From contig MU646340.1 in the NCBI GenBank assembly GCA_026770585.1, forward strand, positions 1,062,309 through 1,079,538: 17,230 nucleotides of DNA, given 5' to 3'. The position numbers and the translations under genes are program-made. Below, piece by piece: positions 10,301-14,647 of the stretch. Positions within the stretch are counted from its first letter, which is position 1; each line of letters begins with the position of its first letter. Below the pieces are notes generated by a model, which saw nothing but the letters and a program-made list of their open reading frames with translations, ran no database searches and was not told the origin of the DNA. Source of the DNA: Baffinella frigidus. Its lineage: Eukaryota > Cryptophyceae > Cryptomonadales > Baffinellaceae.

Positions 10301-13291
10301 GTAGTCCTTATTTCCAGATATGCGGCGGCTTGCTACTCTTGGGTGATGAACACGGACCGCGAATCGTTCGTTGCATGCCTTCCCCCGGGTTCGACATCAC
10401 GATTTTATTGTTCTTCACATATGCTGTACGTACCCACACGTACATTACAGACCGCGCTCGATGCTGACGGGAATGGCGGTGTGTGGCAGAGCACGGGGCT
10501 GCCTCGCAGACCGGAGGTGCTGGTGGCCGCGCTGCCTCCCCTGGACCTGATGGCCGCGGCGGGCGTGGTCGGTGCCATCGATCTCGATCTCCGCACGGAC
10601 CTCCTCGACCGCTGGGAGGTGCCTCAATCCTGAAACCTGAAACCTGAAACCTGAAACCTGAAACCTGCTTTCCGCGCCCTGCTCCTCCACCGATGAGGAT
10701 TTAGCGTGCAGGGTGCAGGCAGCGGGGTGGCGTGTACCGTGCAGGTGCTTCTGAATGCATGCGTTGGCGGGGACCGCCCACACCAATGTATCTCCAGAGT
10801 TTCCGTGCCCGAGAGGAGTGTGATTGGCTGAGCGTGGTTGGCGCCCCCCCCCAGGTGGAGAGCTTCACGCCCAACATCCGAATCCGGCACCGCGCCAAGC
10901 CCGTCGAGGTCTGGCTGACGCGCTCGGGGGCCGTGGTCCTCTCTCTCGAGGAGCGAGGCGTGTCCCTGGGCGTGCGGCTCCCGCCGCGCGAGGGCCTGAG
11001 ATGGCGCGAGGCTCCGCAGCCGGGCGTGGACACGCCGGAGGATGAGGAGCGTGCAACCCGCCGCGATGGGATCTACGCCCTCCGACGCGAGTCCCCGGGG
11101 TGCGCTTCCCCACCCAAACCCCGCGCTCTTCGCTGCGCCAGCTGTCTAGAGAAGGCATCATCCGTGTTTATAACATGTACTTCACACATAAAAATCGTGA
11201 CCTAGCGGCTACCTCTGGTGAAGAAGCAGACGAGGTGGAGGGAGGGTTGCGGCTTGGGGCACAGAGGTAGCCGGGCGTGCACGCTGGAACCCCTAAACCC
11301 TAAACCGTGCCCCCTGAAGCAGGTTCTACTCGGCGCTTGGGGGGGTGATGGTGGCACAGTCAATCAGGCTGCAGCGGCGCACGCTCCCGCGATGGCTGGC
11401 GCTCTGTCGATTCGGAGAGGAGGGCATGAGCAAGCCACGGTCTGCCATCGAGGCCATTATCCAGGTCCCGCCCAAACCCAAACCCCTATCCCCCAAACCC
11501 TGACCGCCAACCCCCCACCGCCCCTGCCCGGCCAACTGGGGTCCGCCCCACTACGCGTTTCCTTGACAAAGTTGTACTCCGAGCGCCTCTGCTCGAGGAG
11601 AAAAGGCAGCGGAGGAGCGTGGCGCCGCGGCATGCTCGTGCTCTCGCTGCCTTGTTGCGCACCACTTGCTACACCTCCTCCGAGACACGCAACACCCAGG
11701 AGCTGTACCCAAGAGTGTCTCCCTGCCCTGCACGGGTGAGTGCTGACAGCGATGCGGCGCCGCAGGGCCTGGAAGCGGAGCCTGGGGAGTTGGTCGGGAG
11801 ACACGGGGTTGCTGACGAGGCAGCACCTCCTATGCCAAGAGCTGCTGCCGGACCGTCAAGAGCTGGCGACGCCCGGCCGAGCGGCCCTGCTAGCACCTCT
11901 TCGGGGAGTGCGTCGGGGGGGGAGAAGGAGGTCTTGCAGAATGCGTCTGTTATCGCGTGGTCTGCTACCCTTCCAACAACCCCCTGCACGGGGAGCGACG
12001 GCGAGAGAGGGTGAATGCTCTGGGGATCTTACACGTTCGTGGAGCCCGCGGGCGCGTGGGGTGCGCTGTCGCAGCGCGACCTTGCTGTGCAGTGCACCCC
12101 CCCCCGCGTTCACACCTCGCCCCCCCCACCCATGTACCCGGGTTCAAGCTGCGAGACGCCCACAACCTCAACGCCCACGTCGGAGGGTTTCCCCGCTCGC
12201 CGCTCCCCTGCGCGCAGCATGGTGATAATGGAGGGCACCCGCAGGCGGCGTCCGGGGCAGAAGAAGGTGCGGCGGCCAGCGTCGCTCGACGCGGCCGCGA
12301 CCGCGCCAGCCGGGGCCACGGGGGGCGACCCGCTCGACGCGCTGCTGCCCGAGGGGGGTGGCGGAGGGGCGCATCACCCGCTGTGGGAGGTTGTCGAGGC
12401 GCTCAGCAGCGGTGACGCCAAGGACAGGTCCCCCCCTCCGCATCCCCCGTGCGGCACTTGGCTGTCTGTCTTGCGTCTCTCCCTGCCCTGAACCTAGGGT
12501 TTCAGCCCACCCACCACACCCTGAACCCTGAACCCCAAACACCAACCCCCAAACCCCACCCCCCAATTTTTCTGTGTGGTGAATGGAGGGTGGCTGGTTG
12601 GTGGCAAGCAGGGACGCGGCGCTGGAGGGGCTCATAACCCTCAGAAGACGCGGCGACGGCGAGGTGGTCGCGCTCATCCTCGAAGGCCAAGTGCTGGAGG
12701 CGCCGTTGCCAGCCACGCGCCTGGCGGGGGTGCGCGTCCTCGAGGCTCTTGCCACGGTCCGCCCCCCACACTCACCGCCCTACAAAGTCATTGCGTGAAT
12801 TACCCATACGTGGATAATGCATAGGACCCTACGGTAGGGATATAGGCTGGTCCTACGGATGTCCTAAACGGATATTTGTTGATATCCAACCAAGAATCCC
12901 TTGGTTGCCCGCTGTGTCTCTTCTCCGGAATGCTCCTCGAAGGACATGGGGACATTCCAGGGGCTAGTGCCGCAGGACTCCTGTGTCCCGCGTGGAGCTG
13001 AAGGTGTCTCGGCGATTGACCCGCGACGGGCGATGCACAAGCACTCTGTCACTGCTGATCCTGGAACTGCGCGTGGGTTGAATGTGCGGAACAAGTATGG
13101 TCACTCGAGGGTGCATCTGCGAGGGTGGATCTGATGCTAACTGTGTTTCCCTATGCGATCAGATTGGAGACGAGCGGGCAGTGGACGCGCTGGGGCTGCT
13201 GGTGGGGGATAGTGATGAAGGCGTCCAGAACGCTGCTCTTCGCGCCCTCACCCTCCTCGAACCCCCTTCGCTGCAATCCCCTGTGGCATAG
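32..13291 (+). CDS. Giant multi-domain membrane protein: RCC1-like, GCC2/GCC3, polytopic core with nested PA domain, HEAT repeats (5' partial, about 29 exons)
   Basis: Spliced gene model by hand. Exons: 32-610, 1133-1309, 1761-1945, 2181-2391, 2732-2904, 3206-3434, 3802-3915, 4120-4347, 4614-4958, 5262-5454, 5742-5875, 6187-6324, 6694-7020, 7106-7306, 7633-7752, 7910-8059, 8264-8548, 8789-9148, 9373-9432, 9777-9848, 10077-10211, 10451-10618, 10855-11099, 11323-11464, 11598-11735, 11824-11930, 12218-12427, 12612-12756, 13163-13291. All use GT-AG. Phases agree throughout, and most introns are phase 0. The phase-2 joins 1945/2181, 2904/3206, 11099/11323 and 12427/12612 each rebuild a sensible codon, which supports a single gene. 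About 1,900 residues are visible; the N-terminus lies upstream. Uncertain edges are exon 10 end, exon 11 start, exon 14 start (7106 or 7133), exon 20 start (9777 or 9801) and the exons between 11465 and 12217. I infer a plasma-membrane or endomembrane protein with a large cysteine-rich outer region. Splitting into two genes near 9149-10076 is possible, because phase 0 does not exclude it there. Confidence 0.72.
611..1132 (+). repeat. Intron 1 with telomere-like repeat block (977-1110)
   Basis: The donor is CAG|GTACGA and the acceptor CCCCTCCAG. The distal third is a degenerate array of CCCTAAA, CCCTGAA and CCCCAAA units (about 977-1110), followed at once by a C/T-rich tract and the acceptor. 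The proximal part has loosely repeated 'gcggacac'/'gccacc' motifs (655-750). No coding content was seen in 611-1132. Confidence 0.75.
1133..2904 (+). CDS. Exons 2-5: GCC2/GCC3 (ephrin-receptor-like) cysteine-rich repeats
   Basis: Exons 1133-1309, 1761-1945, 2181-2391 and 2732-2904. The spliced product carries successive CxxCxxGT(F/Y) units: CAPGTWSTEIGECLPCDQGT, CASCHPGTFAYIGETGC, CSVGTFAQDYGSTSCSACPS, CVDCKPGNFSE, CTVCPQGHFCEG and CPGGTYQASFGIASKAAC. This is the spacing of the GCC2_GCC3 / Tyr-kinase ephrin-A/B-receptor-like domain, a disulfide-rich extracellular module. The 1945/2181 join is fixed by phase: two bases (AG) plus G make Arg and give ALSRYDGCVDC. An alternative acceptor at 2119 would break the frame. 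Exon 5 is a cysteine-bearing spacer (CAHTERC, CERACVDLERGNGEC) with one N-glycosylation sequon (NAT). The module leads directly into the membrane core. Confidence 0.78.
1310..1760 (+). repeat. Intron 2 with CT (1318-1350) and TTC (1439-1457) microsatellites
   Basis: The intron starts at CAG|GTGCGC and ends CTCTCTGCAG. A CT dinucleotide run of about 30 bases lies close to the donor, and a TTC trinucleotide run lies about 130 bases before mid-intron. The remaining sequence has lower GC than the exons and shows no convincing coding frame. Confidence 0.7.
2392..2731 (+). other. Intron 4, with a short TTTAGGG-orientation motif
   Basis: Donor GAG|GTGCCT, acceptor ACCGGCAG. Around 2534-2560 are GATTTAGGG and TTTTAGGG, the G-rich telomere-like orientation. 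This is one of very few places in the window where the motif is antisense to the gene. No exon was recognised here. Confidence 0.6.
2905..3205 (+). other. Intron 5, flanked by GGTGCG at both ends
   Basis: The donor reads ACGG|GTGCGCC and the acceptor GCAG|GTGCGTG. Phase 2 out and one base in rebuild Gly. The 5' part is TG-rich (TGTGTTTGGTGTGGTGTG). No coding evidence was seen inside. Confidence 0.65.
3206..4958 (+). CDS. Exons 6-9: first half of polytopic membrane core
   Basis: Exons 3206-3434, 3802-3915, 4120-4347 and 4614-4958. Exon 6 opens with CVEGYVGYLCSEC and CKLC, then a membrane segment (VFGLVVYTGLVLLVPLACDL). It continues with YMRIVFSFLQTQ, joined in exon 7 to DLALSVDIRWPSFLF and ending in a PFCF motif. 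In proteins with GCC2/GCC3 repeats followed by a TRP-like membrane region, a 'LQ...WP...C' stretch like this is a hallmark. Exon 8 gives one or two membrane segments (LVIALLILVLASFADLIA), then a charged cytoplasmic stretch (RKRREAREK, DENGDEIEEEE). Exon 9 has two more membrane segments flanking a loop with three or four cysteines (NNCSAPN, VECYDADGIHG), which resembles the family loop ending before 'LP'. Ion-channel activity is not shown. Confidence 0.7.
3484..3566. repeat. 28-bp tandem repeat, about 2.9 copies, in intron 6 (3435-3801)
   Basis: Unit GATTGATTGAACCACGC followed by about nine C and TTT. Copies lie at 3484-3511 (one substitution), 3512-3539 and 3540-3566 (truncated and diverging). 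The copies are nearly identical, so the expansion is recent or being homogenised. The rest of intron 6 (3567-3801) shows nothing recognisable before the CTCGCAG acceptor. Confidence 0.85.
4959..5261 (+). other. Intron 9, no distinct content
   Basis: It runs from CGCCAG|GTGCAA to TGTCGGCAG|GTGAGC. The sequence is C/T-rich with CACC-type stretches near the acceptor. I see no repeats of note and no coding signal. Confidence 0.6.
5262..6324 (+). CDS. Exons 10-12: charged, partly coiled-coil insert
   Basis: Exons 5262-5454, about 5742-5875, and 6187-6324. Exon 10 starts after TCGGCAG and encodes VSVKGWLRSTNVGVRKGD followed by a helical run (EIDELKKLADIGVEKLVQLE). Exon 11 is strongly helical and charged (AMKKEVKVVMAETRSANE, ALERISVLERRQQGLQ), consistent with a coiled coil. 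Exon 12 (LLGDAPWEVAKSRQLEAM, REKWINFVQPNDVQ) matches no domain I know. The exon 10/11 join is uncertain. Donor 5454 (phase 1) with acceptor 5741 preserves frame. Donor 5429 with the better acceptor CCCTCCCAG at 5734 also works. The insert sits between two membrane-core halves that are usually closer together in the family, and probably faces the cytoplasm. Confidence 0.6.
5606..5653. repeat. 23-bp direct repeat in intron 10
   Basis: TTCAAACCGGAAAGGCGCGA plus ACC occurs perfectly at 5606-5628 and 5631-5653, a 25-bp offset. It lies in intron 5455-5741, whose remaining sequence is less GC-rich than the exons and shows no clear coding frame. Confidence 0.85.
5876..6186 (+). repeat. Intron 11 with telomere-like tail (6133-6180)
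   Basis: The donor is CAG|GTCCGC. The 3' end has CCCTAAACCCTAAACTC then CCCTAACTCCTAACCCC and CAAACCCTCAACACGCAG, placing telomere-like units within 10 bases of the acceptor. The upstream 250 bases show no coding frame that joins to neighbouring exons. Confidence 0.7.
6325..6693 (+). repeat. Intron 12 with CT/CG microsatellite (6581-6631)
   Basis: The intron runs from AAG|GTTTTC to ATTGCAG|GAC. A CT run interrupted by a 12-base CG alternation lies about 60-110 bases before the acceptor and could act as an extended polypyrimidine tract. The CG part is a potential Z-DNA former. No coding content was recognised. Confidence 0.75.
6694..7020 (+). CDS. Exon 13: additional transmembrane segment before the PA domain
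   Basis: A 109-codon exon between acceptor ATTGCAG and donor CCAG|GTTCTG. The N-terminal half is amphipathic (DMHQSLNKMRSEVGAGW, YREIARKAGKNMDTVRAN). It is followed by about 30 hydrophobic residues (FWSAVVLLAVPAALFTGALF), which I read as one transmembrane segment, then VLREYVSSPDHISVELQW. A single crossing here would put the following PA domain on the opposite side from exons 10-12, that is, outside or in the lumen. This topology is inference from one hydropathy peak read by eye. Confidence 0.65.
7106..8059 (+). CDS. Exons 14-16: protease-associated (PA) domain
   Basis: Exons about 7106-7306, 7633-7752 and 7910-8059 join in phase 0. The product reads GGVGQVVRVDPPYGQYAIP, then NAEELFGKVAIVFRGRGT, VRRLQAAGAIAVVIVNEGWG, and VDAIGVPVVSIASSDVHLLA. 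This follows the PA-domain order: beta strand, 'GK(V/I)A(I/L)V.RG', 'KV...Q.AGA.AV(I/V).N', then 'IP.V.I...DG..L'. PA domains occur in subtilases, vacuolar sorting receptors and RNF13-type ubiquitin ligases as a non-catalytic lid or cargo-binding unit. No protease catalytic motif is visible. The usual cysteine after 'RG' is replaced by Thr. The exon 14 start is taken upstream (7106 or 7133) because GGVGQVV aligns with the first PA strand; acceptor 7183 would cut it off. Confidence 0.78.
7307..7632 (+). other. Intron 14 interrupting the PA domain; acceptor built from telomere-like sequence
   Basis: Donor GTCAAG|GTCCCG, acceptor CCTAACCAG|GTG. The last 35 bases are telomere-like (CACCCTAAAACCTGAATC and CCTAACCAG), so the CTAAC of the repeat sits where a branch point would be, though very close to the AG. 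An open frame in 7127-7339 runs into the intron, but PA-domain continuity (SSAVK|VRRLQAAGA) shows it is spliced out. Confidence 0.65.
7753..7909 (+). repeat. Intron 15, mostly telomere-like repeats
   Basis: The intron is 157 nt. From about 7761 to 7882 it is made almost entirely of CCCTAAA, CCCTAAT, CACAAACCC and CCCTGAA-type units. It ends with CCCCTCCCCGGTACC and CACGCGCAG. Flanking exons join within the PA domain (GVP|VVSIASSD). Confidence 0.8.
8264..9148 (+). CDS. Exons 17-18: second half of polytopic membrane core and acidic proline-rich tail
   Basis: Exons 8264-8548 and 8789-9148. Exon 17 reads YGGDKQWFEAVVLARKLVLS, then PALQASLILAANFLYAMVTL and YRPYAVEDFNRME. The order W..E..LARKL...Q...L....Y....YRPY....N..E is the characteristic late part of GCC2/GCC3-linked membrane proteins, where a loop precedes the last helices. 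Exon 18 adds a long hydrophobic block (TALFVGLAIGLAITVLVGAF and FFLVFPVLELMISSIFAAIM). It then runs into KEEEEPEPPPPPPPPREVP, an acidic run plus polyproline. The tail probably faces the cytoplasm and could bind SH3, WW or profilin-type partners; this is inference. Confidence 0.72.
9149..9372 (+). repeat. Intron 18 with 16-bp direct repeat (9155-9170, 9195-9210)
   Basis: AAGTCCTTTTCGCTTC occurs twice with a 40-bp offset, and a shorter related piece (TGTTCGCTTCC) lies between. The intron ends GTTGCAG. No coding content was recognised. Confidence 0.8.
9373..11464 (+). CDS. Exons 19-24: uncharacterised, probably cytoplasmic region
   Basis: Exons 9373-9432, 9777-9848, 10077-10211, 10451-10618, 10855-11099 and 11323-11464. 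The first two are short (20 and 24 codons) and rest on phase and splice sites only. Later ones are well formed: VRFKASKDAGVKACSSDG; LDADGNGGVWQS; LLDRWE|VESFTPNIRIRHRAKP; VEVWLTRSGAVVLSLEERG. Exon 24 has stops in its flanking intron and so is not one long ORF. It is supported because donor 11099 (phase 2) plus acceptor 11322 restores Gly and gives ESPGFYSALGGVMVAQSIRL. DADGNGGV resembles the start of an EF-hand loop, but the position-12 Glu is absent (Thr). I recognise no other family; the residues are mostly charged and soluble in character. Confidence 0.55.
9433..9776 (+). other. Intron 19, no distinct content
   Basis: It lies between two short exons (20 and 24 codons), both of which rest on phase. 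An open frame crosses the intron, but its codon usage is not like the secure exons and it has no recognisable protein content. I see no repeats of note. Confidence 0.45.
10629..10667. repeat. CCTGAAA tandem array (5 perfect units) at start of intron 22
   Basis: Five exact CCTGAAA heptamers plus CCTG begin 10 bases after the GAG|GTGCCT donor at 10619. This is a variant of the CCCTAAA heptamer seen elsewhere, here near the donor instead of the acceptor. Confidence 0.9.
11598..11930 (+). CDS. Exons 25-26: helical linker before the HEAT repeats (boundaries uncertain)
   Basis: Preferred reading: exon 11598-11735 (EKRQRRSVAPRHARALAALL ... ending at a consensus GTGAGT donor) and exon 11824-11930 (HLLCQELLPDRQELATPGRA). 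They flank an 88-nt intron. The two exons use different frames, and each frame has the higher third-position GC locally, as in the secure exons. Exit phase 2 at 11930 fits the one-base entry of the next exon at 12218. An alternative is a single exon 11598-12010 in one frame, also phase-compatible, giving an Ala/Pro/Ser/Gly-rich disordered linker. The segment is helix-rich and could be a degenerate part of the HEAT array. Confidence is low. Confidence 0.4.
12218..13291 (+). CDS. Exons 27-29: C-terminal HEAT repeats and stop codon
   Basis: Exons 12218-12427, 12612-12756 and 13163-13291. After a basic linker (TRRRRPGQKKVRRPASLDAA), three helical-pair units follow. The first is PLWEVVEALSSGDAKDRDAA LEGLI. 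The second is GEVVALILEGQVLE with LAGVRVLEALATI. The third is GDERAVDALGLLVGDSDEGV then QNAALRALTLLEPPS. The third matches the PBS-lyase-type HEAT pattern (DERAV..L..LL.D.D..V...A..AL). The joins are exact: AG|G makes Arg at 12427/12612, and ALAT|IGDERAV joins in phase 0 at 12756/13163. The reading frame ends at TAG 13289-13291, which I take as the natural end of the gene. HEAT arrays bind other proteins. Confidence 0.74.
12499..12565. repeat. Telomere-like repeats in intron 12428-12611
   Basis: Units such as ACCCTGAACCCTGAACCCC and CAAACCCCACCCCCC fill the middle of a 184-nt intron between two HEAT-repeat exons. A single opposite-strand unit (CCTAGGGTTTCAG) precedes them. Confidence 0.7.
12757..13162 (+). 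other. Last intron of the large gene, with clustered hairpins (12827-12907)
   Basis: The 406-nt intron is less GC-rich than the exons. It contains three adjacent perfect palindromes: CCCTA-CGG-TAGGG (12827-12839), GGATAT-6-ATATCC (12870-12887) and CAACCAAG-5-CTTGGTTG (12887-12907). The last two share a base. The rest shows no coding frame; the acceptor is GCGATCAG|ATT. Confidence 0.65.
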
Positions 13292-13513
13292 GGAGGGGTG
13301 CAGAGAGGTGTAGATACAAGTAACAAGTGGGGGGGGGGGTCCGGGCATCAAGGGTCCCCTGGGAAGTGTGTTGTAAGTGATGTACAGTGTGCTAAATCGT
13401 CGCGGTGTGTGATGGCGGTATCAGCGCGTGCCGACCTCGCCAAGCTACAGTGCACTGGTGAAGCACATCGCCCGTTGGGCCGAAGTGAACAGTTGATTTA
13501 TGCCCACCCCGAT

Positions 13514-13551
13514 CCTCCCCCAACCCGGCAAACCTTGCGGGTTGGGGGAGG
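13514..13551. other. Perfect 14-bp hairpin
   Basis: Arms CCTCCCCCAACCCG (13514-13527) and CGGGTTGGGGGAGG (13538-13551) are exact reverse complements around a 10-base loop. It lies about 220 bases after the stop codon of the large gene, so it may be in the 3' UTR or just beyond it. A role in 3'-end formation is possible but not shown. Confidence 0.85.
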
Positions 13552-13817
13552 TTGGGGGGACACGACTCTGAAACACCATGCACGCCACACACCGCTGTGC
13601 ATGCTCGCGCGTCGAAGCCCTCCGAGACCTACCCTCCCCTCTCGGGAGGCTTACATTATCGACGCGAGGATGTCGCTCGCACAATGCCCTGGCAGTGATA
13701 GTGACTGGATGGACCCAGACTTGCACGGGCGCAGCAGGTGGCGATGCCTTCGGGGGCAGCTGTGTGGGTATTCAGCCTCTAAGGGCACTTACGAACGCAA
13801 GGTTATGAGGACGTCAA

Positions 13818-13906
13818 AGTAGATTCACTTAGGCCTCAGGAGTAGATTCACTTAAGAGAGTTGACTGGAAACTCCGGTCCTTCTAAGAGAGGACTGGAAA
13901 CTCCGG
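13818..13906. repeat. Two adjacent pairs of 14-bp direct repeats
   Basis: AGTAGATTCACTTA occurs at 13818-13831 and 13841-13854 (offset 23). ACTGGAAACTCCGG occurs at 13864-13877 and 13893-13906 (offset 29). The second pair is preceded in both copies by TAAGAGAG, so that unit is about 24 bp with a 2-nt indel. Function unknown. Confidence 0.85.
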
Positions 13907-14302
13907 CCCGCATAAGGCCTGCTGACTCGTTTCAGTAAACCTTACGAAAGACAAGAGACTCCGCGTGACACGTGGGGCTTGTAGCGTTGAGAGGTTATGA
14001 GCCCTGCTGGATTCAGTGCGAAGCCGCACGCCCTTGCCAGATATTTGGAGCTCGACACGTGGGGCACGGGGCAGGGACTTACCAGCGGGAGGGAGCGAAG
14101 GCGAGAGCCGCAAACGGCGCGCAGGTAGCAACGAGGAGGACCATCTGCATCGTACGAGGAGAGTACAGAGAGGCAACAGTCGAAAGCCGGCCGCCCGCAA
14201 GGCGAAATCTCTACTCATGCCGGCCGTCTGGATGGCTAAGTCAATAGTGCAGTACCTTGAGTTCAGAACTATCCTTTAGGTAGATTTGTAAAGTCACTAT
14301 CG

Positions 14303-14390
14303 TGGTACAAACTGTAAAACTCAGCTGATTTACAACTCAAAACGGCTCCAATTCCTTTGTAAAACCCCGATAGTTTTAAAATTTGTACCA
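14303..14390. repeat. Imperfect 19-bp inverted repeat, MITE- or hairpin-like
   Basis: The left arm TGGTACAAACTGTAAAACT (14303-14321) pairs with the right arm AGTTTTAAAATTTGTACCA (14372-14390), 17 of 19 positions. The 88-bp element is AT-rich against a GC-rich background. CTATCG flanks the left arm and CGATAG abuts the right arm internally. It could be a small non-autonomous element or a structured promoter-proximal sequence. Confidence 0.65.
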
Positions 14391-14479
14391 GAGACGAGCA
14401 ATCTGTTTCGTTAGAAAGTCAAATGGAATACTTTTGGATTTGGGACACGGATTTGGGCCTACACGCGGCGGCGGAAGTT

Positions 14480-14647
14480 TTGCCCCTTGATCGCAGCTTC
14501 TTCTCTCCCCCTTCCCCACACACTCTCTCGCCCTCCTCCCTCCTCCCCCCTCCTCCTCCTCCTGATCATCATCATCCCTCCTTCTCGCTGCTCCTGACGG
14601 AAGGGACCGACGAGCAGCAACCAACTCGTCCTGTCCACGCTCTCTCC
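14480..14647 (+). promoter_or_regulatory. Pyrimidine-rich leader upstream of the glycosyltransferase start
   Basis: The strand is dominated by C and T (CTTCTTCTCTCCCCCTTCCCC, TCCTCCTCCTCCTGATCATC). It leads to CTCTCCATGG, a good eukaryotic initiation context. This is read as a 5' UTR with possible pyrimidine-type initiator; no TATA box is clear. Confidence 0.4.

Larger units (their letters stand above)
13292..14647. other. Intergenic/untranslated region between the two genes
   Basis: It holds the 3' UTR of the large gene and the upstream region of the next gene. I see no exon with the coding properties of the neighbours and no AATAAA signal; TGTAA-type motifs occur at 14286, 14313 and 14358. 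Structured elements are listed separately: a hairpin at 13514-13551, direct repeats at 13818-13906 and an inverted repeat at 14303-14390. The last 160 bases are strongly pyrimidine-rich and probably transcribed as a leader. Confidence 0.6.

Noticed and set aside
14423-14647. Upstream ATG at 14423 as the glycosyltransferase start
   Set aside because: The extra 75 residues would come from the pyrimidine-rich leader (runs of Pro, Ser, Leu and His), and the ATG at 14648 has a better context and is followed by a signal-like segment.
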